Below, one piece after another: positions 56,583-63,159 of a DNA stretch of 64,000 nt; the stretch's first letter is position 1, and the number at the start of each line of letters is the position of its first letter. The notes below the pieces were generated by a model. It was not told the DNA's origin. It did not search any database and was given only the letters and a program-made list of their open reading frames with translations. This stretch comes from DASPFV01 sp035620975 (GTDB lineage: Bacteria > Acidobacteriota > Vicinamibacteria > Vicinamibacterales > 2-12-FULL-66-21), in the NCBI GenBank assembly GCA_035620975.1, contig DASPFV010000263.1:23029-87028 (forward strand), written 5' to 3'. The translations under genes and the position numbers were made by a program.

Positions 56583-57190
56583 ACCAACTCTCCGAGCTCG
56601 CGTTTCAGCCACGCCTGCGCAAAGGCCCAATCCCGCTTGATCGTGCGCGGTGACAGCGCGAGGGCGGCCGCGGCTTCCTCGACGCTCAACCCGCCGTAGA
56701 AACGGCATTCGACCACACGGCACTGCCGGGGATGCACCGCTTCCATCCGGCGGAGCGCGTCATTCATCGTGATGAGCACCTCATCAGCCGTCGGGCTCTC
56801 CGCTGCGGGCAACTCGACCCCGGTGACCGGCACCCGGCCGACTGCGCTTCCCCGCTTCAACGTGCGCCGCTGCTCGGCGCAGGTGCTGAGGATGTGACGC
56901 ATCGCACGCGACGCGAGCGCGAGGAAATGGTCCCGGCTCTCCGTGCCGATGCGCTTCTGCCGACGCAGCTTGAGGTAGGTCTCGTGCAAGAGCGCCGTCG
57001 TGCCCAGCGTGTCGTCGCCGCGCCAGCGGCGGCGCTGCCGGTGCGCGACGATGCGCAACTCGTCGTACAAAACGGCGACGAGCGCATCGAGAGCTGCGGG
57101 ATCCCCTCGCGCGAGGCCTTCCAGGAGCCGCCCGACCGTGGACGGCGTCTCGCCAGCCGCGGAGCCCGCGTAGGATGGGACATCCGCCAT
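56579..57190 (-). CDS. ECF-type sigma factor (kinase-linked)
   Basis: 203 residues. Region 2 (about 25-95) contains LLEGLARGDPAALDALV and LGTTALLHETYLKLRR. Region 4 (about 140-195) has VVECRFYGGLSVEEAAAALALSPRTIKRDW. This belongs to the ECF group of Acidobacteria and Planctomycetes that pairs with Hanks kinases rather than with anti-sigma factors. Its stop overlaps the kinase GTG start (GTGA). Control by the coupled kinase is the expected model for such pairs, but the sites are not known. The ATG at 57190 has no strong RBS. Confidence 0.92.
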   Translation of the reverse strand: MADVPSYAGSAAGETPSTVGRLLEGLARGDPAALDALVAVLYDELRIVAHRQRRRWRGDDTLGTTALLHETYLKLRRQKRIGTESRDHFLALASRAMRHILSTCAEQRRTLKRGSAVGRVPVTGVELPAAESPTADEVLITMNDALRRMEAVHPRQCRVVECRFYGGLSVEEAAAALALSPRTIKRDWAFAQAWLKRELGELV

Positions 57191-57281
57191 GTGCTGCGAG
57201 CGTACGTGCAGCCTCCGTCCGGGTCAAGGCAGGGCCTAGCGGTTCGCCCAAAGCGAAGCTCGGCCGGTCCCACTTCGTGGT

Positions 57282-57680
57282 TCACCAACCCCTACCCGCC
57301 GACAAGCCCTCGGCCCCCGCGACCTTCTGCTGCTGGAGGAGAACGTCCTTCGCCTGAAAGCGCTCGCGCAGCAGCCGGATGATGCCCCGCGCATCCCGAT
57401 CACCGATGAGGCGTTTGAGCCCGAACCGCTTCAGCGGCCCGCCAGCGTCATTCAGGAGGCTCTCGCGCAACTGCATGCGCTCGAGCATGTCATCGGGGAT
57501 GGTTTCGGTGAGCCAACTCGGGTTGTCGCGCGGGCGCAGGATCGGATCGAAGCCGATCGCGTACAGGTCCACGATCTCGTTCGTGTGCTCCGCGTCTCTG
57601 AGACCGGCGTCGAAGCGATCGAGAACAGCGTGGCAGAACGAGCGCGGGTTGGGATGGGCGAAGACCGTCAACACGTTCAT
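57282..57680 (-). pseudogene. Flavodoxin-like NAD(P)H:quinone reductase, 3'-truncated
   Basis: 132 codons. The first about 120 residues match the flavodoxin-fold NQO/KefF-type reductases: MNVLTVFAHPNPRSFCHAVL (FMN loop), NEIVDLYAIGFDPIL and a helix pair ending LLQQQKVAGAEGL. Family members continue with the PVWFxGFPAxLKGW segment and about 80 more residues. Here the frame ends SAGRGW* at about 57300 with no sign of the rest. The fold would be incomplete and the FMN site broken. It lies 30 bases after arsC in the same direction. Either truncated by deletion or cut at an assembly join. Confidence 0.6.
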
Positions 57681-57710
57681 GGGTGCCAGGGCTGATTGAC
57701 GACGAGCAGG

Positions 57711-58109
57711 TTATCCAGCGCCCTCTTGCGCGACTAATGCTTCCACACGAGCACGAATGTCGTTCCGGATGGCGCGAACGCGCTCGATCGGCTGGCCCTT
57801 CGGATCGTCGAGTGGCCAGTCATCGCGTTTGAGGCCAGGCACGTACGGGCACTCGTCGCCACAGCCCATCGTGATTAGGAGGTGCGCACCGGCGGCGAGC
57901 TCAGTTGTGAGCTCCTGGGGACGTGCACCACGAAGGTCGATTCCGTCTTCGCCCATGACCTGCACGACCTCGGGATGGACCCGGTCGCCGGGCCGCGTGC
58001 CGGCAGAGACCGCTCTGGCCTTGGCGGGGTCCACGAACTTGTTGAAGTACGCGGCGGCCATCTGCGAACGGCCGGCGTTGTGAACGCAAGCGAAGATGAC
58101 GGTCTTCAC
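57711..58109 (-). CDS. arsC: Arsenate reductase, low-molecular-weight phosphatase type
   Basis: 132 residues. MKTVIFACVHNAGRSQMA holds the CX5R P-loop (Cys8-Arg14) of the LMW-PTP/arsenate reductase family. Further landmarks are VSAGTRPGDRVHP and a second Cys pair in MGCGDECPY used for the disulfide relay. It reduces arsenate to arsenite in the cytoplasm. The GTG start at 58109 overlaps the osmC stop by GTGA, so the long upstream frame is a shadow. It is the last intact gene of the ars operon. Confidence 0.9.
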   Translation of the reverse strand: MKTVIFACVHNAGRSQMAAAYFNKFVDPAKARAVSAGTRPGDRVHPEVVQVMGEDGIDLRGARPQELTTELAAGAHLLITMGCGDECPYVPGLKRDDWPLDDPKGQPIERVRAIRNDIRARVEALVAQEGAG

Positions 58110-58546
58110 GCGCCCTCGGATTCGACGACCGCTTCGAGGTGCGGCCGGACCTTCAGTGAGTTCGTGACGAGGCACGTCTCCTCCGCTTTCGCCAGCAGTC
58201 GTCGGGCCTGGTCCTCGTTTGCACCCGATGGCACTCGGAGGCGCGCACGGACCTCGAGCGCAGTGAATTGGGTCACGCGCTCGACGCGATCGACCGTTCC
58301 CGTCACGCTGCACTCCACCGATATCCACGGAAACCGCGACACGCCCGCGATGCCCCGGAACGTGAGCACGAAACAATCGGCGACGGCAGCCACCATGAGG
58401 GTCTCGGGAGACCATCGGTCGCCCGGGCCGCCGAATTCCGTCGGCGGAGCGGAAGGGATCGCGGGGAGCCTGTCGCCCGTCAGCGTCACGTCGCCCTGCG
58501 CCGCGGCACGAGCGACCACCGAATAGTGATGCGGAAACGGCTGCAT
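58106..58546 (-). CDS. OsmC-family protein inside the ars operon
   Basis: 146 residues. MQPFPHHYSVVARA starts the fold; SPETLMVAAVADCFVLTF holds the first Cys and EETCLVTNSL the second. Both OsmC redox cysteines are kept. The ATG at 58546 has AGAGGGAG about 6 bases upstream. It is between arsA (63-base gap) and arsC (GTGA overlap). Peroxide or thiol repair during arsenic stress is a reasonable role but not shown. Confidence 0.85.
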   Translation of the reverse strand: MQPFPHHYSVVARAAAQGDVTLTGDRLPAIPSAPPTEFGGPGDRWSPETLMVAAVADCFVLTFRGIAGVSRFPWISVECSVTGTVDRVERVTQFTALEVRARLRVPSGANEDQARRLLAKAEETCLVTNSLKVRPHLEAVVESEGA

Positions 58547-58609
58547 GCGGCTCCCTCTGCTGGCTACTGACGAGCGGGCCCGAGAGCGACATGGTCCATA
58601 CATCGCCCC

Positions 58610-60394
58610 TTACGATGCCATCGGCGCAGGCGCCGGAACCGTGCCTCCGCGCACGAACTCGAGCAAGTGGGTGCGACCGACGGGCGGTTCCGCATACCAC
58701 GGCACCCAGGCCACGCGGTGTGCGAGCTGCTCCCGAACCTCCGTCAGGTATGGCTGCTCACGAGCGCCACGCTCGCGAAGCACCGGATCGGTGATGCTGG
58801 CATCGGCAAAGCTCTGGTTCACGACCCATGCGAATGGCTCGATGCCCGCGCGTCGCAGGTCATCCTGGAGGTGCGCCGCTTCGTGCACGGGCGTCGCCTC
58901 GGGCAACGTGATGAGCAGGACCTTCGTGAATTCGGGATCGCGCAACCGCGGGAGCAACTGTCGCACGCTCTCTGGCACGGCACCCTGGGTTCGTGACACT
59001 TCACGGTGGTACGCCTCGGCGGCATCGAGCAGCAGGAGCGTGTGACCGGTCGGCGCCGTATCGAGAATCACGAACGCGTCCTCGCCCTGGGCGACCGCTT
59101 GGGCGAAGGCGCGAAAGACCGCGATCTCCTCGGTGCAGGGCGATCGCAGATCCTCTTCGAGCAGGTCTTGCCCACGGGCGTCCAGCGTGGGCGCCGCCGC
59201 CGCGATGACTTCCTCGCTGTACGCGCGCGTTTCCGCTACGGGATCGATTCGCGTGACGTGCAGGTGCGGCACGGCGCCGCCGATCGCCGCGGCGACATGC
59301 GCGGCCGGATCGGTGGTGCTCAGGAGCACATCGTGGCCGCGTGCGGCAAGCTCCACCGCGATGGCGGCGGCCGTCGTCGTCTTGCCGACGCCGCCTTTGC
59401 CCATCGTGAAAATGACGCCGCGGCCGGCTCGCTCGAGGTCGTCGATCAGCGTGTGGAGTGGATCAGGGTGGACGAACAAGTGGGCCCCCGTGGCCGCTGA
59501 CGGAGAGGTCGCTCCGGTCAGCGCTCGCCTGAGGCCGTCGGCGCCGATCAACGCAAACGGATACAGCGGGACGTCGGCTCGGGGAAGCCTGGCGAGCGCC
59601 TCCGGCATCTGCGACAACGCCTCGCGGCCACGCGCCTCGAGCCCACACGCCACCCGGTCTTGACGGTCACGCGCCGTAAAGACGCCGTTCACAACCAGCC
59701 GTTGGTTGGTGATGCCGAGCGTGGCGAGCTCGCCGCTCGTGCGGGCGGCCTCCGCCAGCGCCGAGCCATCGGCGCGGGTGACGAGGACGACGGTGGTTGC
59801 CTCGCCATCGCCGAGCGCTGTGAGACTGGTGCGGTAGACGTCGACCTTGCCTTGCAGGCCGGCCAGTGGACCGAGACAGGATGTGCCGGTCGTGTTCGTG
59901 TCGATGAAGCCTGTCCACGCGGCGGGGAGCTTCAGCAGACGCAGGGTGTGTCCGGTCGGTGCCGTGTCGAAGATCACGTGATCGAAGTCGGTGCTGGTTC
60001 GCGCGTCGGCCAGCAGCGTCGTGAATTCATCAAAGGCGGCGATCTCCATCGTGCAGGCGCCGGAGAGTTGCTCCTCCATGCGCGCCACGGCGGACGCCGG
60101 CAGCAGCGATCGATAGGGCCCGACGACCCGTTCGCGATAGTCGCGAGCGGCGCTGTCAGGATTGATGTTCAACGCTGACAGTCCCAGCACGCTAGGGACC
60201 GGCGTCGGACGCGACGAGAGCGTCACGCCGAGCACCTCGTCAAGATTCGACGCGGGGTCGGTCGAGACGAGCAGCACGCGACGCCCGCTGTCGGCGAGGG
60301 CCACCGCGGTGGCGCAGGCGAGCGAGGTTTTCCCGACCCCACCCTTGCCGGTGAAGAACATCACGCGAGTGGGCGTGAATGGCAGGGCGCCCAT
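58610..60394 (-). CDS. arsA: Arsenical pump-driving ATPase ArsA, two-domain form
   Basis: 594 residues with two ATPase halves. Each half has the deviant Walker A GKGGVGKT (about 16-23 and 330-338) and the switch motif DTAPTGHTL. Metal-site cysteines occur in the SGACTMEI and SPCTEEI segments. ArsA drives the ArsB or Acr3 arsenite channel with ATP and gets arsenite from ArsD. The ATG at 60394 makes TGATG with the arsD stop; an in-frame ATG at 60403 is also possible. No pump gene is found in the window, so the partner must lie elsewhere or be lost. Confidence 0.93.
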   Translation of the reverse strand: MGALPFTPTRVMFFTGKGGVGKTSLACATAVALADSGRRVLLVSTDPASNLDEVLGVTLSSRPTPVPSVLGLSALNINPDSAARDYRERVVGPYRSLLPASAVARMEEQLSGACTMEIAAFDEFTTLLADARTSTDFDHVIFDTAPTGHTLRLLKLPAAWTGFIDTNTTGTSCLGPLAGLQGKVDVYRTSLTALGDGEATTVVLVTRADGSALAEAARTSGELATLGITNQRLVVNGVFTARDRQDRVACGLEARGREALSQMPEALARLPRADVPLYPFALIGADGLRRALTGATSPSAATGAHLFVHPDPLHTLIDDLERAGRGVIFTMGKGGVGKTTTAAAIAVELAARGHDVLLSTTDPAAHVAAAIGGAVPHLHVTRIDPVAETRAYSEEVIAAAAPTLDARGQDLLEEDLRSPCTEEIAVFRAFAQAVAQGEDAFVILDTAPTGHTLLLLDAAEAYHREVSRTQGAVPESVRQLLPRLRDPEFTKVLLITLPEATPVHEAAHLQDDLRRAGIEPFAWVVNQSFADASITDPVLRERGAREQPYLTEVREQLAHRVAWVPWYAEPPVGRTHLLEFVRGGTVPAPAPMAS

Positions 60395-60774
60395 CAGCAG
60401 CATCCAGAGCCAGGCGTGCAGCAGCCGGTCGCCGACAACCCTATCTTGGGCTTGGTCGATGAGGCCGTGGCGACGAGTCCAGCTAAGCGGGCAAGTTCAT
60501 CACGACGTGGATATACACCTCTCGCGGCGATCTCGCCGTTGACCAAGACGAGCGGAAGGCAGGCGTCCCCTTCGCGCTGCAGCGTCTGCTGCACCAGCGG
60601 GTTCGAGACGAACGCCTGCGGCTCCTGCGCCAGGTTGTGGCGCGTCACCGTCACGCCCTGCGTCCCGAGCCAATCCACATCGGCCGCGAATGCCGCGAGC
60701 AGCGGGTCCACCTGCGGACCGCACACGCCGCTCGAACAGCACATCGGGGGATCGAACACATCGATCTTGGTCAT
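60394..60774 (-). CDS. arsD: Arsenic metallochaperone ArsD
   Basis: 126 residues. It has the three conserved cysteines (Cys12, Cys13, Cys18 in MCCSSGVCGP) that bind As(III) and two C-terminal vicinal pairs (Cys118-119 and Cys125-126). The thioredoxin-like fold is marked by QGVTVTRHNLAQEPQAF and LPLVLVNGEIAARG. ArsD passes arsenite to ArsA and is also a weak repressor in some plasmids. It starts 9 bases after the arsR stop and overlaps arsA at its end. Confidence 0.93.
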   Translation of the reverse strand: MTKIDVFDPPMCCSSGVCGPQVDPLLAAFAADVDWLGTQGVTVTRHNLAQEPQAFVSNPLVQQTLQREGDACLPLVLVNGEIAARGVYPRRDELARLAGLVATASSTKPKIGLSATGCCTPGSGCC

Positions 60775-60783
60775 GGCAGCACC

Positions 60784-61167
60784 TCACACGGCCCCGAGGA
60801 GCGCCTTCAGCCGCTGCAGCGCCGAGGGCACGATGCAGTAGCTCACGCGAGGACCGTTTTCGTTCGCGCGCACCAGGCCGGCCGTTCGCAGAATCCGCAG
60901 ATGCTCCGAAACGGTCGACTGGGCCAGCGGCAATTCATCGACGATGTGGCTGCACATCCGCGCTTCTTTTTTGGCGAGCATCCGGAGTATGCGCACCCGA
61001 ATGGGATGGCCGATCGCTTTGGCAAATGCGGCGAGCTCGTCGTCTGCGGCGGGCCCCTCGACCGGGGCCTTCAGAAGCTCGGCCGTTCGAGCGTCCTCAG
61101 GCGGGCAGCAGAGCGCTTCGTCAGCACAGGGAGCCGATTCGGTGGCGGAAATGGCTTTCGAAGTCAT
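60784..61167 (-). CDS. arsR: ArsR-family arsenic-responsive repressor
   Basis: 127 residues. The winged helix has AIGHPIRVRILRMLAKKEARM (landmark HPIRVRIL), PLAQSTVSEHLRILRTAGLV and RVSYCIVP. Cys72 lies before the recognition helix, and an extra N-terminal cluster (Cys14, Cys20, Cys21) is present, so the As(III) site may combine both. An 8-bp palindrome 4 bases upstream of the ATG matches an ArsR operator. It is the first gene of arsR-arsD-arsA-osmC-arsC. The ATG at 61167 is chosen as the only start downstream of the promoter. Confidence 0.93.
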   Translation of the reverse strand: MTSKAISATESAPCADEALCCPPEDARTAELLKAPVEGPAADDELAAFAKAIGHPIRVRILRMLAKKEARMCSHIVDELPLAQSTVSEHLRILRTAGLVRANENGPRVSYCIVPSALQRLKALLGAV

Positions 61168-61170
61168 CGT

Positions 61171-61213
61171 CTATCGTCGATTGACGATAGCATGTCGCCC
61201 GCAACGCTGTCAA
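61171..61213 (-). promoter_or_regulatory. ars operon promoter with ArsR operator
   Basis: On the minus strand TTGACA (61213-61208), 18 bases, then TATCGT (61189-61184). A perfect palindrome CTATCGTC/GACGATAG with four-base spacer (61171-61190) covers the -10 and start region. The geometry is that of ArsR/SmtB repression. The leader is at most about 10-16 bases. Confidence 0.75.
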
Positions 61214-61281
61214 AGCCCGCAACTGGGAGCCCAGAGGCGGCGGAGAGCTGGGCCAGAGAGGACAGTCGGTGAAGCGGGGCG

Positions 61282-61636
61282 TCAGCTGCAGTCGGACCGC
61301 GAGTCCGGCCCGCGGCCACAGACGTTGCGGCTGTCGGTCTTGGCTTGGTAGCTGATCACGCCGCCTGTCGAGCGCGATCCGGCAGCAGTCGTCGAGCGCG
61401 ACCCGCAAATGCGATCGCGCGTGCTGCACGCGGCTCTTCATGCCGGAGACGGAGAGCCCGAGGCGCGCGGCGGCTTCGACCTGGGTCAACCCCTCGAACT
61501 CCACCATCTGCAGGGCTTGTTGATCGGCGGCTGCGAGAGTGTTGATGAGTGGCTTGAGGCACCCACTGAGTTCACGCGCCGCTGATGCTTCGGTCTCGTC
61601 CGTATCGACGGCAACGAGGTCATCGGCGACGTCCTC
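61282..61636 (-). pseudogene. Remnant of an ECF sigma factor (region 4, frameshifted)
   Basis: From about 61636 the frame reads AEDVADDLVAVDTDETEAS, then LSGCLKPLI and GLTQVEAAARLGLSVSGMKS, the region-4 part of SigZ-like ECF factors. Region 2 is missing; unrelated codons precede it. Near 61358 a small indel shifts the frame: the Cys-containing tail (VISYQAKTDSRNVCGRGPDS) continues in another frame to a TGA at 61282. A long continuous frame across this stretch is therefore not one functional protein. Confidence 0.6.
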
Positions 61637-61760
61637 GGCTGATCCGGTCATCGCCCCGGCGGCAGGTATTTCCTGCGTGCCGAAGGCGCCGGTGAACACC
61701 CGCCGCTTCCAGGGCACGATTCGCCTCATGCCCGGCTCGGCGAAGTGAGGGAAAAAAGAT

Positions 61761-62545
61761 TCAATCTCGTGTTTCTGCCGCTGCCGTCGCATTCAGCAGA
61801 ATATCTAGCGGAGGCACGGAGGACGGCTTCGCGTAATGGTTCACGATGTATCGGGGAGCCGTCCTTCGAAACGTCGTAACTGAATACGTCGGTATTGGAG
61901 ATTGGCGCCCTGGCGCGCACGCGGAAGAGCGGTTGCGCCGTGCCGCTGGAAAACGTCGCACCCGAGCCGACCGGCGCGGCCATGAGCATACCTTTCGTGT
62001 CCAGATAAAAGATCTCTTTCCCATCTCCGCGCCAGCGTGGTTCGGTGCCACCGCCAGCCGACACCAGCCACTTTCCCCTCGACGAGAAAGACTTTCTGAC
62101 GCGCCGACAGCGAGCTCATATAGATGCCGGTTCTGGCGCCGCCATCTGTCGAGAAGTTTCCGGCCCAGAAGAGAAAGCGGTCTCCGTCGGGCAGAGACAT
62201 CGGCCAACGGTGCGACCGTTCATCGTCCGTCAGCAATCCTTCGGTCAGAACCGACGCGCCGGCGCCATCTGCGTTGACTCGCCACAACGGTCCTCCTGCG
62301 CGCTGTGAGTACACGATCACGTTGCTCGCGCCCCAGCTTGCGCCCCTCGCCGTCATCGTCACTGGCACAATGAGTTGTACGGGGTCACCTCCCGCCCTCA
62401 CCTTCATGATTTTGCCCTCGGCAAAGAAGCCGAGGTATTGTGGTCTCATCCGGGATCACGAGGGCCAGGAACTTTCCGTCGCCCGAAATCGCCAACTGGA
62501 TTACCTCACCGCGCCGGTCTGGCTGCGGGTTGCCTTCACCGCTTC
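61761..62545 (-). pseudogene. Degenerate PD40/TolB-propeller C-terminus of a Ser/Thr kinase
   Basis: Three reading frames in turn carry parts of one beta-propeller tail. The first is AISGDGKFLALVIPD near 62500, then YLGFFAEGKIMKV and RFLFWAGNFSTDGGA in the second. Next come EPRWRGDGKEIFYLD and LFRVRARAP in the third, then YIVNHYAKPSSVPPLDILLN back in the last frame to the stop at 61761. This order matches the end of acidobacterial kinases with propeller domains. At least three frameshifts and no kinase domain: a decayed gene. Confidence 0.65.
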
Positions 62546-62580
62546 GCGATCTGTCCTTCCGTGTAAGTGCCTGTGTCCCG

Positions 62581-62586
62581 TATACT
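62581..62586 (+). promoter_or_regulatory. -10 element of the tRNA remnant
   Basis: TATACT, 11 bases before the tRNA-like sequence, the normal place for a tRNA promoter. The -35 is not clear. Confidence 0.4.
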
Positions 62587-62597
62587 TGGAAGTCTGC

Positions 62598-62640
62598 GGT
62601 GAGGTGGCCGAGAAGCTGAAGACGGCGGTTGGCTAAGGTC
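62598..62640 (+). pseudogene. 5' half of a tRNA-Ser-like gene
   Basis: GGTGAGGTGGCCGAGAAGC, then TGAAGACGGCGGTTGGCTAA, matches the acceptor 5' strand, D-arm and anticodon loop (GCT-like) of a bacterial tRNA-Ser in most positions. The variable arm, T-arm and 3' acceptor strand are absent. It has a -10 upstream and a perfect terminator downstream, so it looks like a tRNA gene whose 3' half was lost. Confidence 0.45.
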
Positions 62641-62711
62641 GCCCGAGATCAGAGAACGGGCCTGAAATTCACGATTTCAGGCCCGTTTTTTTATTGGGAA
62701 CCTGGTTGGCG
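62624..62711. repeat. Dispersed ~85-base repeat, copy B
   Basis: Aligns with 25286-25370; shared blocks are GGCGGTTG, TCGCC, GATCAGAGAACGGGCCTG and GTTGGCG at the end. Overlaps the end of the tRNA-like sequence and the terminator. Confidence 0.55.
62655..62692 (+). terminator. Intrinsic terminator
   Basis: Perfect 14-bp stem AACGGGCCTGAAAT / ATTTCAGGCCCGTT with a five-base loop, followed by a run of seven T. It is the best terminator in the window. It follows the tRNA-Ser-like remnant. Confidence 0.85.
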
Positions 62712-62777
62712 TTGGATTGCGCTTGACGGGTTTTGGTCGTCGTTTGGGCACAGTTTTGGGCACAGCCGGACGATACC

Positions 62778-62809
62778 TTGACAATCTACATATCAACATG
62801 TAGATTGTC
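62778..62809 (+). promoter_or_regulatory. padR promoter with perfect 12-bp operator
   Basis: TTGACA (62778-62783), 17 bases, TAGATT (62801-62806), then 8 bases to the ATG at 62815. A perfect inverted repeat GACAATCTACAT / ATGTAGATTGTC with a six-base spacer spans 62780-62809 and so covers both promoter boxes. Autoregulation by PadR is inferred. Confidence 0.82.
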
Positions 62810-62814
62810 TTGGC

Positions 62815-63156
62815 ATGGTCGCCGATCGCCAAAAATCGGACCTTTTGCAGGGCACGCTCGACGTGCTGATCCTCAAGGTGGTTGCGCTCGGCCCGATTCA
62901 CGGCTATGCGATCGCGCAACGCCTGCAGCAGATGTCCGGCGCTGTGCTCCAGGTACAGCAGGGCTCGCTGTACCCGGCGCTGCATCGGCTCGAGAAGCGC
63001 CGCTGGGTCCGTGCGGAATGGGCCGCATCGGAGACCGGACGCGAGGCCAGATTCTACTCGCTCACGAAGCTCGGCCGGCAGCAACTCGGCGAACAGCGCG
63101 CGAACTGGGATCGGCTGTCGGCGGCTATCTCCGGCATCCTCAGTGCCGCGGAGTAG
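62815..63156 (+). CDS. PadR-family transcriptional regulator
   Basis: 113 residues. The winged helix reads LLQGTLDVLILKVVALGPIHGYAIA (landmarks LLQGTLDVLIL and HGYAIA), QQGSLYPALHRLEKRRWV and REARFYSLTKLGRQQL, with a C-terminal helix (WDRLSAAISGIL). It belongs to the same subgroup as the other two PadR proteins here. The ATG at 62815 is 8 bases from the -10 and has no Shine-Dalgarno, pointing to a leaderless message. The permease gene starts 3 bases after its stop. It probably represses this unit through the palindrome over its promoter. Confidence 0.93.
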   Translation: MVADRQKSDLLQGTLDVLILKVVALGPIHGYAIAQRLQQMSGAVLQVQQGSLYPALHRLEKRRWVRAEWAASETGREARFYSLTKLGRQQLGEQRANWDRLSAAISGILSAAE

Positions 63157-63159
63157 CGC

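Noticed and set aside
61121..61792. A continuous 223-codon frame considered as a complete sigma factor
   Set aside because: Region 2 is missing, the real tail is in another frame, and the end runs antisense through the ars promoter and arsR start.
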